Origin: Tipula vernalis
Taxonomy: Eukaryota > Arthropoda > Insecta > Diptera > Tipulidae
Assembly: GCA_958295665.1 (NCBI GenBank)
Contig: OY282560.1
Coordinates: 311,221,236 to 311,285,235, forward strand
DNA: 64,000 nucleotides
Direction of reading: 5' to 3'
The notes under the pieces: generated by a model
What the model was told of the DNA's origin: nothing
The model's database searches: none
Seen by the model: the letters and a program-made list of their open reading frames with translations, nothing else
Shown here: positions 22,801 through 37,800 of the stretch, in pieces
Position numbering within the stretch: position 1 is the stretch's first letter
Layout of the letters: the number at the start of each line of letters is the position of its first letter
Translations under genes and position numbers: made by a program

Positions 22801-25800
22801 TTCAGGTTATTTTTAACCCACCTATCTCTTAAAAAGCAAAGGGTATTTAAACTGAAAAGAGTATAGCGATCTCTGAGAAGTCAGTCACGTCGTTGTCGGC
22901 GGCGATGGCTCGAGTTAGAATCTTCTTGTCGTCTAGGACAACACGTAGCCAATGGTTCAGAAAAACCGTTTATTATTATTATTATTCAAACTGACATCAT
23001 TAAGGCATGGTAACGTGATTTTACTTTTGTACATAATAATCTTGTGATTGGGAATGCCAGTTCTAACTAGTGGGCCCTTGGGGTTCTGAGAATAGTATAG
23101 TTTTGTACTAAAACACCTTTTCAGAAGGTCGTTAAATAAAAAAACAGCATTTAAGTCAAAACTTTTTTGACTGAGGTTTCTATAAAGTTAAATGAATATA
23201 GTGTGCCAGGGTCGGATTTACACATTCTGAGGCCTGTGACTACCATATATTTTAAAAGGAGCATACTTACTGTTGAAGCCACAATACATATACCAAATTT
23301 TTAAAACTATTTATTTACAGTTTAAAATATGTACTAACAATCAATTAAGTTGCTTTTGATTTACAAAATCGTCGATAAGGTAATTCAAATCTATTGATTC
23401 TAAAAGGTCAGACTATTTCCATCAGTGGAAGAGCAGCAAAGCGGTCCTAGTTCTAAAGTGACTTTTTACATGTAATAATGTGGAAAATGATCGTTCGCCT
23501 TCTCAAATTATTTAATTTAATTAAAAATATGATTTGAATTTAACAAAATTCGCGGCCCTATGGCTTCATCCCGGACGGGCTCATTTCGGAGTGGAAAATT
23601 TTTGAAAAAATGAAATTTCTTGGGAATTGTCTCGATTCGTTTGGGGATTTTGTTTATAAGCTGATAGGAAGATACGACCTTTGGTCGACCTTTGACCACA
23701 TGTTATTAGTAGAGCAGTTGGCTAGAAAGGCTGCTTGGCAAGAGGCTGACAATTCCAAGTGTTTATTGAGCCTATCAAGAAGAAGTTTTTAGTTGACTTT
23801 ATAATTCACATTGTACAGTGACCTCCGGTAGTCATTGACGTTTCCTGGATTCCTTATACGTTAGGTATGGGGAGACGTTTTTTATTCAGACAGGGAGTAG
23901 TTGCAGAACGAAAGAATATGACATCAGAATATACTGTAAGTTGTTCAAATATTATCTGTTGGCACTCTGATGTTCCTTGAGGTAGGAATAAGTTTTCTGT
24001 AGTCGGCGTATGGCATTAAGTACCTATGACGTGATAAACTACGAGACGATTGATAGCATTCGTGAGATTTCCGTTCGGAAACAGCATGATTAAATCATGT
24101 TCTGTCATTTCTTTTGATAAAGTCAGGTGTAGAGGCGGCTAGCGCTCCTATCGTCTTTGGTAACAGAGAATTTCTGTTGGTCACAGTTTGTTGGCGTGAG
24201 CTAGTGTTTTTGATGATGTCGATTGCGGATTATGGATCATTTCCGTAAAGAACTCACATAAATATATACCAGTTCCGTCTTCGTGTTAGGATATGGTAGC
24301 AATTCTCCTTAGCTCTTTGGTGGTTTGTATAGCGCTAAACCAACCCCATTTTTATCGGACGATCCATTGTGCAGATTGGGACCGATCCTTTGTCCATTGC
24401 GGGAATCCATTGCGAGAGAAGCTTAGAGAAAATCCTGGATATACCTCGTCGATTGCATATAGAGGTTTGCGATTGTACATAGATGGAAATAAAGAATATT
24501 CTCCGCAAATGGTGGGAAATGATAGCGCCTAAGTATTTCTTGATGCCCTTGATACGTATTGATGGGATTCTTTTTACTAAGGACACACCTCTCCTTTTGA
24601 TCTTCGGATCATTCGCAATGTACCATAGATTATTTGCGGTGGCATAGGGATCGGTTCTAATGTTGCTCCCCGCAAGACTAATAACAAGGGGATGAATTCT
24701 TGAATAATAAGCCCCTCCCCAGTACGCAAATCCATATGATAGCCTCGATTCAACAAGTGCAAAATAAATAATTCTTAAGACTGCGGGAGGACAGACTGAA
24801 AGCAAAATATAAAATTTTCGAATTAGAACACATACATAGGACTTACGAAGGGAATCGATATGAATTGTCTTCAATTATTAAACACAATGGTTCACAAATT
24901 ATTGCTTGTAAGGGCCATTACTGTAACTACAGCCTGAACTCCGCTTCTCGCCATGATACCAATCCAGCTCTAACCACAGTTGGATTCTTTCATTTTAGGC
25001 ACAGCATTCTGCTGCGTTTCGGCTGAAGTGCAAAGGTATGTGGAACATTTGAGGATCAGTTGCGAGTCATACAATCAATTTTTAAGTCTGAGTCGTTAAT
25101 AGTTCAGGTTATAGAATGTAATGCCCTTCGTTTGATATGAATCTATCAGGCTGCCTGGGGAAATACTGCACACTTTTTCAATTGGAAACAATAGCTCTTA
25201 CGCTCAGACTGCTTATCTGTGCGGAATTCGTTAGATAATCCCTTGACTATGTCAACATTTGTTAAGAACTGTAAATATTTTCTTCGTTTTCTCTGTAGAA
25301 GTAATAGAGTGACGATAACGTGGGTTCCTGCTCGTTGTGGCATTGAAGGTAGTGTATATTTCTGATTCTTTAGAAAGAGCTCGGGCTGGGGTAAAATTTG
25401 TCGGGCACGAACCAGTTGCTTCCTTACCATTTAACTATGTTGAATTAAAACAGAAGTGTCTTACTATTTGTATCTGTCGCATTGCGGCCATTGGTACACC
25501 TTCAGCGCATCATGCTGATCCAGCATGCCTTATGTAATGATTGTCTCGAAGACAATGATGACTGCATTCAAATCGTGTGCAGCTATCCTACTTTCGACGG
25601 AATTATGTTCCAAATATTTGACTCTAGGTCTATTGTTGAAATTAGTGGTTTGCCTTCCCTTGGCCCAAACTGCTTCAGTTTATTAAGGATGCAGCTTGCG
25701 TTCGCGATTTAGGATAGAATCCCTGGTTTGCGTTTTAATAGTCATCAGTAAAACAACTGTGCATTGATGAGTTTTAGTATTTTAGTAACAGTTATTTGGT

Positions 25801-28800
25801 TCTCCAGAAATAACGATGCAACAAAGTTTCTACTCTTCCTCATCGACGACTTAAGTATTTGATTCGAAGTTGTTGCGAACAATGGGGAGGTTTTATACCT
25901 AGGTTTTTATCGCCTTCTGCGATCATTACTAAATTATAAAAAATCGTACCCATGATTATGCCCTCTCCTTCCAATCACCACAAGTAGTGGCCATCCGGCC
26001 GACTAGATTTAGATTCTTCAAGAATATAGCTTTGAAATAAAAAATGTGCAATGAAATCTCCTATTAATTTTAAAAATTAGATCGAAAATTATTCTACTAA
26101 CAATTCGTTTCTGTACAAAAATATTTATTGCTATAAATAATTAATTTAATTGCTTATAACAAAGCTGAATAATTAAAAAATAATTGATTATTAATTTTAT
26201 TTATTTTCAGAACATGTTGATATTGACGAGGCAAAATCATTATTTGAAATTAATTTTAGCCATGTATATTATATATTGTACGATACATTTGATCAAGCTG
26301 AAACCAATTTACGGCAAAGAGGTAAGAAACTATTTTAATTCAACACTTGTGGTGAACAAATTAACAAACGCCGCGCACCTTTTCAACAATTTAGAATTGT
26401 GGGTGATACAAATTATGTACTAAACATAAAATCGTCATAAAAACATTAAAATGTAGTCATTTTATATTTACCAAAGTCATTTAAATATTTTATTGTGCAC
26501 CAAACAGCCATTGTGTAAGCAAACCTTAATTCGCATTTATCTAAAGTCTCCCGTCTACTTTTTTTTTTTTTAGTTTATTTAGTTACGTTTTAATTATATA
26601 ATAGATCATCATTTTGAATTACATTTTGTTGGTTTCCGTGTACCATAAATTAAATAACAAATGTTTTACGTTTTGGTTTGACCAATTTCCGGAAGACGAG
26701 CGAAATGAATTCAATATGCAAAATTACTAAAACAAAATCCAAACAATTTTTTTTTTGTTGCTTTTTTAGCAAATGAAAGTTCCATATTCATATACATATT
26801 TAAATCATCAAATCATTTACAATTAGAACTAAGTAATTAAAAAAAAAATTAATTAATAATTTTTAATTCGTTTTTTTATTTTATTTTGTTTTTTTATTTT
26901 TAAAATTGCAAATCAGAACTTTCATTTCATATTGGTAAGTGTAGTGTAGCCTTAAGTGTAAATATTTTATTTTTATTTTTGATTCCTCGAATAAGAGCAA
27001 TTTGTAAATTATTGATTTTGCTGGATATGTTTATTTGAATGCGCACTGGTTTGTAAATATATAATGAGCTGATGGCCAGAGTTTTTTTTAAGGCTTTATT
27101 GTTTTCAATTACGCAGTGATGTAACACAGCATTTTTGGCAAATTTTTACTACATCCAGACTCTCAAATTATTGAGAAAACTAAACTAAACTAGTTAAAAT
27201 CCAATAAATTTCAATGTACATAGATCGTTATGAAAGTGTAGCAATAGTAACCGATGTTTCTTGGTTTAAAATATTATAGAAAATGATACTTTTCCGAATT
27301 AGTGTTGCAATTGCATTGCCTCAAGATACGTATGTGATTTATACAACGAGATTTTCGTGTAACTTAATCGAAAAATCATCGTCTTGCTACATTACACCGC
27401 AAGCTCAGCAATATTGGAGGATCCGACCAATTCCGACAATTTGATTTATTTTCCTTTAGCTCGCTACAATTTTTCTCAATCACATTCCTTGAATTTTAGC
27501 CGAATTTAAAGTTGCTATAAACCTTAAAAAACAATAACAATAATATAATAACATAATAATAATAATGATATACATATTATGTATACAGCATAGTTAAACA
27601 CATAAGTACATATTTATACTTGCAATTTAAAACATCCTGTGCTGTAATTTTCTTATAACACTCTGTATTGTATTTCTTAGAACCTTTTTGGTGTTTAACA
27701 TCTTCCCACTGTCTAAAATTAATTCAAATGCATTTAAATTGATTGTTAGAGGCCTGAGACACTCCCGACTCTTTCGGCTTTTAACGTCATACCTTAGGTT
27801 AGGTTAGGTTAAGGTGGCGGTCCAAAAAGACCGGCATAGACACAAGCTGGTCCGTAGCCATATCACAATTTATTATTTATCCACCTACTGATTGAAACCA
27901 TTTTGAGATGTTAACAATGCGCTTGGATACCCTGACGTCCATCCTACGTCTTACCTTACGCAGTAAGGCGTCGATTTTGCGTAGGCTTACACTACGCACA
28001 CTGCGCACAGAAAAAATATCCCCAAGATAAGTGCACACAAGAAAAATGGGCACCTAGAAAATTTGACCAATTTGCCCACACAGAAAAGTGGTCATATGGA
28101 AAATTGTGCACACGAAAAGATGCTTTCATAAAAAAACGCGCAAGATAAAAGTCTATTCGTCTTTTAACTATTTTTTGAATATGAATAACATGGCAAGTTT
28201 AATAAACATTACAAGGCCTTAGAGGATGGAAGTTTGCATGAGAATTTTAATAAATTCAGGGATTTAAAAATCATTGGAATTCTTTCCACAAGTGCTTAAA
28301 TCTAAAATAAAAAAAATTCTTCATATTTTGTTAAAAATTTAAAGATTTCTACAAAATTTTATATTTCAAATCGTTCATCAAACTTGCTGACACAAATCAA
28401 AGAGATTTAATGTTCCTTATCTCTTCTTCTGATAGTTCCATCAAAAACGTTAAAATTCTTTCGCAATAAAAATTTCGCAGATTTAGGTTTTTTTTATTTT
28501 TAGATTGCGCAATTTTTCTTGTGCGTCTTTTTCTTGTGTGCTGTTTCTTGTACGTTTTTTTCTATGTGGGCATTTTTCTGGCTGAGCAAATTTCCATGTG
28601 CGTTTTTTTCTTGTGCGTGTGTACATTTTTTCTGGTCATCCATAGTTAGCTTCATACAAGCTTACAGTACTGGCTTGAAAGATGTTTTGGCCTGTTAATA
28701 CTCTAATGGGAGTCATAGATGCGTTTATGCAGATGTGTTGTGCGTTGCCCTTCCCTATCGGGACTCGAACTGTGCCGTTTATTCTAAATTTTTCAAACTA

Positions 28801-31800
28801 AAATGAAAACTTGGTCGAGATCAAATAACTTGAATATTTTTAAAGAATTCAAAAAGCTCACAAAATTTAATGAATTTAATTTAATTTTGAAGTTTTAAGG
28901 ACTTTATAAAAATTCCTAAAAAATGTATTTGAATCCTTTAAGTTCTTGAAAAACTTTTAAAATATATGCATGCATCAAACGCCTACAACATGTAATTAAA
29001 CATATGCGGCAATGTCCAGAACTGGCTGCGAAATACCGTTTTTGGAAGCTATAGAGTCAATACGCAAGCAACGACCAGGGACGAAAACGTTGAAAAGTAA
29101 CGGCAATTCAGCAAATACGAAACGTGTTCTGGAAATGTCGTAAAAAACATTTTAAGAAACATTTTAAACTGATGTCACGACGATGTAACCTCAGTAGATC
29201 GCATAGGTCTTGGGAGGACGGAAAAATCTTTCGATTCTGTCCGAGTTACACGTACAGAATGGGAGCCAAACAAGGTAGGCTTATTACAAGAAGGCTCGAA
29301 CAAAAGCCACGTTCAATACTTTTGGTATAAGCGGGTCGCAAAAATCTTTAAAGGTGCGCTAAATAAATCCCAGCATATTATAGGCCCTAGTGGTAAAGAA
29401 ATCTATATGTCAATTAAAGTTCGAAGCAAACTGAAATAAACGAGACTTGCTGACATTCAAACAAAGTTCGTTGTTAGGTGTTTAGTTGCAAAATCTGCCC
29501 AGATCACTTTGTGCAACAGGCAGTCGGATAAGTTTACGGTTGGGGCAAATATTCCGTCTGCGAAAGGAGGCATTTTGCAAATGCGAAGCAATTGAAGACG
29601 TCAATTATAAATACTGTAACGTAGTGTAAAGTAACTACCATGATGGATCGGTCTTCGCCGAAAACAGTAAGAGGAAAAATCCAAAATTTTGGTAAATTGC
29701 TAATGGTTGCAAAGATAAGATAGCAAACATCTGATAGGGACAAACTCACCCTTCAAACTCTCCAACCTAGCAATTAGAGAAGCATGATCGGAATAGTACT
29801 GTTAGTATTGTTAGTAATAGTACTGTTAAATAGGAATATTTGTTCCTGGCGATCTGTTGGGATAAAAACCGTGTGCAACGGGAGAAATAAGCGGTCTAAT
29901 GTGGAAATATAAAATTCTGTGGACTATGGATTCAAAAATCTTATACCCGGCTGAAAATTGTTGTGAACTGACCTTTGATTAAATAAAAAATTAACCGGAG
30001 AAGCCGAACTCTTCACAGCCGTACAAGATGGGGAACTTTGTTGCATCCAGCATCCTTTTTAATGTTCAATGGTACAATCAATCGCGAACCCCTACTTTTG
30101 TAAGCTTTATAAGGTTAAAGTCGGAACTACTATGGTAATAGTCGATATTGGCGACGGAAACCGAGATACTTTTATTGTTAGTAAACCTCCAAAATACATG
30201 ATTGCTGTGTAGCACCGGTTTAAATTTTTAAACTTAATGTTTCTTTCAAATTACCTCCACGATGAAGGAAGTTCCAATCGATAGCAGAACTACTGACCAC
30301 CCTGGCCCGAACTGTAATTACATCCAAACCATGGTGACGGAATATAATTTTTAAAGCAATCAATATTTCCTCGCATTTGAGATCGGTTTCAAAGTCATAT
30401 GTAGTCTTTCTACAGGTACTACAAGCACTGTTGTAGTAAATAGAAATTACACCGTTATCACAACTAGAGTAAGGGAAAGATTTAGAAGATGGAGATGAAT
30501 TTGTGTTGACTGATGATAATAATTTGTCTTGACTGATGATAGTAATGGTGGTATTACTAGTAATCATTATGGATTTAGCCGAACTTGAATCCTAATGCGT
30601 TTTTTGGTTCGTGCGAATGGCTAACTAAAGGCCACATCTCTTATAAAAACTACGTGAGGCCACATGTCCGAATTGCTCAAGGAATTAAAGTAAGTGATCC
30701 ACTATGATAAATCAATTTTGAATGATTTTGACGAAAGCGAAGTGTCAAAAGCCCCTTTTCCTAGACAACAACAATCTGTAATCTACTTGATCTGTAGTGT
30801 AATCCTTAAGTGTCGATAAAAAGAATATGCTAAGGAAGGATAAATTCTACTTACATTCCGGTAGTTTTTGTCCTGAATCGGTCCATATGTCTAATGTATT
30901 GACTTTTATAAAAACACTGGGTAAATTACCCAGTTGTTTTACTTTTGACTCGAAAATCCTTAACTTATATGTCTAATAATGCTCCGATTTCTCTTAATGA
31001 TTTATCTCGTTTTTCTTAACGCGTAATTCAAACAATCATTTGTCGCTCTTATTCATTTCTACTAATTAAAAATTCGATTTTTTTTACCTGTGGACTAATC
31101 CCTACATAGATGTTTTGACTCGATGATTTTGAAATTTTTAAAAGTGAGCCAATTTCGATAGTGTATGCATCCGGTGGTAACGCTCTAAATTTTAATCCTC
31201 GAATCGAATTCACAAAATTTAATTATTTAATGGCTACCTGCAAAAGTTGCCAGTCGCTAGAATCGGGAATAAATATTTTAAAAACCGAATTTAATTTATT
31301 ACAGAGGCGATAAATTTTCAATACTACAGAAATTTTAACAAGCGAAACGAGATTTTTAATTTAATTTCAAATGAAATAATTCAAAGTTTGCAACTATTTG
31401 TGAATTAACTTAGTTAAGTGTTAATTGGTTTATTAAGTCAATTTTCGAACTCTCTTCGATATATCATCATATTTATGCATCTAGACAGTGGTTCTCAACC
31501 ATATCACGTGACCACTAATATACATTCTGTCAAAAAAGTACCGGGAATTGTTAATTTAAAATGCCCGCGCTGAATGAAGGGATTTAAAATTTTCCTAGAT
31601 TGGTAGGACTGTTTTTCATTATGATGCCAACTTTGAGCGCGATCTGTCAACCAGTTCCCGAAATCAAGGTGGCTATTTATTTCGTTTGGAAAATCGTTTT
31701 CTATTGATGGATCATCTGGCATTTCCTGCATTGAGTTGGATGCTTTAATTTTGCATGCTTCATTAATTTTTATCCGATTTTGTTTCAAATAGAGCAAATA

Positions 31801-34800
31801 AGTGGCTTGGCTATTGTAACTTTGTTTCTTCACCGATGATTGCTTATTTCAAGAGAAAAAATATTTGAATATCATTTGTAGACAATTCAGTTAGTACAAA
31901 CTTTTGCTGCCTGTTATCAAGATTTTCACATACAGATAAAGAAGTGAGCTTCTACATTCACCAAGAGAGTTTTTATTTTGTTATAATCATACATGTTATT
32001 TATATTGATTTGGCTGTGAAGTTGGCTGTAATAACCTGTTAATCTTTTAGAAAAGTTATTATTTCAGTTGGAATTCCATCTCGGATTATTATTGGTGTAA
32101 TTTTCCGACATTTTTCTGGAATGACCCTTCTCTTTGGGGAAGTAGACCCCAAATCCACTTGATGGTGATGACATTGAATCTACACTCAATTTTTCGGCAT
32201 CTTCATTAACATTTTCATCACTTGTTTTGAGTATTTTGCACTCACAATCACCAGAGGAGTCACTAAGACTCCCCCTTTTAGTTAAGCAAGACAAATTTGT
32301 CTTATTGTATGCAGTCTGCAATTTCTTTGTGTTTGTTTGTTTTTGGTTATACTGTTACGTATACTGTATTATTTAATTGTATTTTCACAATGTGTTTAAA
32401 TATTAAAATTTCATTGCTTGTAATAAAAAACGAAAATAGGTCTACTAATATTGAACACCAAACAGAGAAATGCCCAAAATAAGAAATGTACATACATAAA
32501 GATTTACTTATTTTTAGCATTCCGGTGTTCCGTACTTTGTAATTTTAATCCCTTAATAGTTCGTAAATTCTTATCTAGAGCCATTTTGAATTCCAAATTC
32601 TAGACCATAAATTCCAATCGGCAAATTTAAATTTTAATCTTTCCTTTAAATTGGAAACTGATTTTCAGTTAGGATTTGGAGAATTCAAATTCCATTATTC
32701 AGAATTTCGTGAAAATCTTATAAGTTCTAACCGCTAGTTTTTAAATCCCAATGTCTATTCCCAACTTTACTCCACAATTCAAAGCGATGTCAAAATCCAA
32801 ATATAAAATCCAAAAACCAAATTGATTTTAAAACGATAGTATGTTGCTAAAATTTATGTTTTTAAGATTTTTGATAATTCCGCTGACCTATTTTTTCATA
32901 TTATGGCCTACAGACACTTCTCACACATTATGTTTCCTTTTATTTCTAAAAGAAACTAATCGGCTTTCACTTTTCTGGTTTCCTTTTTTGGTAATTTGGT
33001 AATTGTATTTTATGTGAAATAATGTTTTTTAATTATTATATTCTATAGATTTTTAAAAAAGTGTTCACGTCCCAAAATGACGCTCACTCTACACGAAAAT
33101 GAGGGTCGTGTGAAATGTTAAACTGGTTCTGAGTGTAGTGTAGTGATTTCGCTTCACGTGGAGTCTATCGCTGTAAATCGAACATAGCATACCTGTTGGC
33201 GAAAACTTACAACTAGTTGATTTGAAATTTATCATGTCGCGTAGTGACGCTTGAAAATGTAATATTTGAATATACAACTTCGGCATGAAATGATAAAATG
33301 TCTTATTCAGCCTCAAGACCTTTGGAGAAAGTTTAATTGTACGTTAAGGATTGCTGAAACACATAAGGTCTCCCACTACAAACTTCATTCGATTTGCATC
33401 AAAATTGTATCTCTTCCCTATCTTTTCTCAACCTTTTCTTGAAGCTTTGAAACAGCTGGAATTAAACCGCTCAGTTCTCAGGAAAACCAATAATGTTTTT
33501 CCTGATTGAAGTACATGATAAGGCCATCTGTAATTGACATGCTTTCATTTATAATTCTTTCAAAACAAGCTGCATCTCTCAAACTTAGTCGAAGCGTTGT
33601 ACAACGCTAGACTTGTAAAGTTTGTAGCACATTCTCCAACTGAATTACAAAATCTCGTGCAATTTTTTGATGAATTTGTGTTTGGGGGTGCTTCTAAAAT
33701 TTTGGAACTTGACATAGCGATCCTTCCGATTTACTTGTATTGTTCAAAACTGTAGCAACAACTAAACATTTCACCATTCTCTTGTTTTTAAATTTTAAAA
33801 GTTCACATTTTTTGCTCTACTCTCCACAATACAGATCACAAAGTAGTTACCTTACCTTAAAATTAATACTTAAAGCTTAAATTTTTCACTTTAAAGCTTT
33901 GTTTTGAATGCACATAATTCGCTTGGTTATTAAACCGCTTCACTGCATGATACATTTGGTTTGCATTTATAATTTCTACTAAACAACTTCTCTAACTGAA
34001 ATATTTTTTTTTTTGTTTTTAATGACAACGACAGTACACAAAGCGCACCGTGAAGAATTAGACGGATCATTATGGTTATTAGGAAAAATATTATGTCTAT
34101 TACCCGAATTAATTGCCAAACGGTGGCAATGCAACTCAATAAGTCGGATAATGAGTAAATTATTACATCATGGGAACAGTGGTAAACTGAGGCGAGAAGG
34201 TGTTCGGTTAGTACCATAAAATATTTTAAAATATCGAATTTTATACTAAAATTTATTTTATCGTAGCTACTTTCTGCTATGGTACCAGGCACTCGGTGAA
34301 AATGCTCCGATGGAGGTGCATGCCATGTATTCCGAACTAGTTCCAGGCTTATCAATTCCACAACGTGGTTTAATCGGTTCAAATTCTGAAACTGATTTTA
34401 ATTCATACGATTTTTCAAATCACCCAAATATGCGAGGCGAACTAGGTGGTTCAGTATTTCATGACACGGGTGCTCATCCTGTTAAGCCGCCCGAAATAAT
34501 TCCATTATTGCTGCCGAGTTCACATGAAAAATCTGCCGCACCAGATCCAAGAGATGGAATTGAAATACTACTGGAGAATATGATACAAGCAACTGGTTGT
34601 TTGAAGTGGCGTGACAACACACCACAAAAACATATGAAAGGTTTTGCCTTTTTACTACAACGATTCCGTGATGTGTACTTACCAATTTTTTGTCCTGATT
34701 TCGATAATACGACATCGATTTATGATCCAAAATTAAATTTACCGGTTATGCGGACGATTAGTAAGCAGAAGGAGATGTTGAGCTCTTGTGTTTTTGTGCT

Positions 34801-37800
34801 CGTGCATTGGATTTCAAAATTTACGCTCGATCAACCAAATCAAAAGGAATCATTACAAATTGAAGAGGACGCGGGCGAAAATGCTAGCCTACTCTCGAAT
34901 TTGAAAATGATGGGCTATTCTCAGAAGCAGCTTATACGAGATGTCCTGTATTCTACTCGGGACAGTATAAATTTTGTGCATGAGGTTTTTCGACAAGCAT
35001 TTCTCATGAATTTTACCTCAAAAGCTCAGATTGAAGCAATGAAAATTGTCATAGCCGTTTATCGTCACTGGATGAGTTTAAATAATTCACCACCATTTCT
35101 GCTGGAACCCGAGGAGAATGGTGATACAGTACCTCAAAGGCCGCAGCGACTTCGAACCGATTCCTATATTGGTGCAATACTTAAAGAAAATTTAATAATT
35201 CGTGCTGGTCTACAAAATGTTCTGCAAGTTTTTATCACGCACGCGGCTAATGTATTTATGGTGCATACGGGACATTTGAATATAGTGTTCATGTCGAAAA
35301 CTCGTGATGTGCAAACATCTCCGTTAGATGAGCAAATAGAAATTTGTAAACGTGTTTTGAATATTTATCGGACGATGGTGATGAACGCACGCAAAGATGG
35401 CAAGACATGGGAACAATTGTTGCTAGTACTGCTACAAATTACATCGATTGTGCTAACGAATCCACATACGAATGAGAGCAGCCCGGTTGGTAAAAATAAA
35501 ACCAACACATTAGGTAGCCGATTGGCTCCGGCCATTTTTCAAACGCTCATAGTGACTTGGATTCGGGCGCATACCAACGTTTCGATTAACGCTAGTCTAT
35601 GGGAGAAATTTTTGAGTGTTTTATCTTCGTTAACCGACCGAGATGAGCTAATTACAGAGTGGAATAAGACAATGCAAATCTTGACACGGGTTTTAGGTAG
35701 AGAAGTTTATAGAATAAATTTGTCTGATTTACCGCTGGATCGTTTGGCTGAGCCGAAAAATAAACGACGACGTGGAATTGTACCTTTTAGCGGCGGCTCA
35801 AAAAATCAAACGCTTCAAGATGAGTTGGGTGAACACTCGAGTCAAAATAAAAGTAGTAACGAGAGTAGTGAAGAGCAACAAAATGACGACTCGAGAGGAT
35901 CTAGTCATGGACGTAACATTCCAGCAATGACAAACCTCAATCGGAGTTACAGTGAGGGGAGTTTAGCTCCATATCGTAAATCTCGAGAAAGACGGAGATT
36001 AAAATCTACGCGAGTTTCAGCGTCACCATCGAACGTTGAAAATTCGTTTAATCGACTGCTCTCAGCCACCGCAAATATTAGTGTAAGCAGCGAGACACTA
36101 AATTCGACCAAGGCGCATACATCGATGCTCAGTGAGTCGGGGACTCTTCGACGAGCACGATCTTTGGATTCGATACGACCTGAACTTCATAACGATGTGG
36201 ACGATCAAGAAGCGAGTCAACGTGGCTCTCGATCTCCATCACCAACCGCCTCAAGCGGAATCGAAGGTGGATCCATAAAAGATTCTCCAATGCAAATTGA
36301 AGTTATGACCGGTGATACGAGCAGTATTGATACGCAAGAAGAAACTGGTTCGATTGACGGACGACATCGCTCTATAATGGCTGGTGGTTCGGCTAAAGGT
36401 TGGCAACCTGATGCCGCATCTGTAATGTGGAAGCGAATGCTGGGTGCTCTCGGGGATGTAAATAAAATTACGAATCCCAAGTTACATGCTAAAGTATTTA
36501 AGTATTTGTATGACACAACCGAGAACCTAATTAAAATTAAATTGAATCAAGGAATATCGAATGATAACCAGACGACACCACCACCACCCATTCTCGTCCC
36601 GCCAATTGGTATATGTGCTCCGTGGTGTTATGGGGCCTTTGCCCTTTCATCACACTTTAGAGATGGTAAGCTTTGGGCTTTGCAGCTATTGTGTACGATC
36701 GCCCGCCACGGTGGAATAGGAAACAATCAGTTGCCGCTTTTTTATCATGCAATACATCAAGCTTTAACGGGAGAAGATCGTGGTATGTCATTTACAGCTT
36801 TAAAATATTTGGGCGGCTCACGTTTCCTTAGTTTATTATTCCCTGGACATACGCTTTTATTATTGGATTTGGTGCACGCTTCATCAGTAATTTTAACGTC
36901 GACTGACACCAATATAAATATGCCCAGGGCTGAAGTAGCCGCTCTGTTAGGTTCTTTATTATGCTTTCCAAAAACATCGCTACCAAACCCAGTGCTCCAA
37001 CCGTCCGACAAACATATCGAATTAGTCCCGTGTCCTGATTTACAAGATTTAATATTAAGTGTAGTGTTACGTTGCGCTCGTCGCGAGCCTAGTTCTAAAG
37101 CGCGTTGCATGGCAATCGCCGCACTCGGTCAATGGATCATGCAGATACTTACAAATCCCGAAGATTTAGCTAAGCAACCTGGATTTACACAAACTATTCC
37201 ACATACACAAGGCAGCGTAGTCGATACAACTAAAGCAAATCCACGCCTTACTGAAGCAATCCAGGTAATATTGCAAGCTTTACAATTCCGTCATCGTACT
37301 ATTGCCCGAGTGGCCTCCGAAACATTAAAACTGTGTGCGGAGAAAGGACAAAATATATCAAAAATTGAAAAATTACCGCAGCTTATTATAAATTCGATTT
37401 GTATCGCGCTTGAAATTCAAAATGTCACGAATCCGAAAGAGGCGGATAAACATGTGATCACATCACTACTACTATGCTTAGGTGAATTTTGTATGTCAAT
37501 TCCGATAAAAGATTTGGTGAAACCGGTTGCGTCCGACACTAGCCTCAATTTAATATCTATCGTCCTCAAGATTTTACATCAAATTTCGACTGGTACCGCA
37601 TCCGATCATATCAAACTGTTTACGGCCGATGAAGATTTTGATATGAATATCACATTGGACGATGTTAAGGAGCAGAGTAGCAGTGAGGCAAATTATCAGA
37701 CTACAGAAACGATACAAAATTGTAAAACAGCTATAAAATTGTGCGCTAAAATGATTACAATGCATTTGGTGACTAATTTGGCACACTTTCCAATGGGAAT

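Noticed and set aside
27789..27812. TTAGG repeats as an interstitial telomere
   Set aside because: Only three to four copies inside an interspersed repeat; no extended tract.
30220..30567. Possible LTR-retrotransposon integrase ([10 protein letters not shown])
   Set aside because: Resemblance is limited to one short stretch; DNG and other catalytic boxes are missing.
34310..34312. ATG at 34310 as the gene start
   Set aside because: Conserved residues [12 protein letters not shown] precede it in frame and join exon 3 through a consensus intron.
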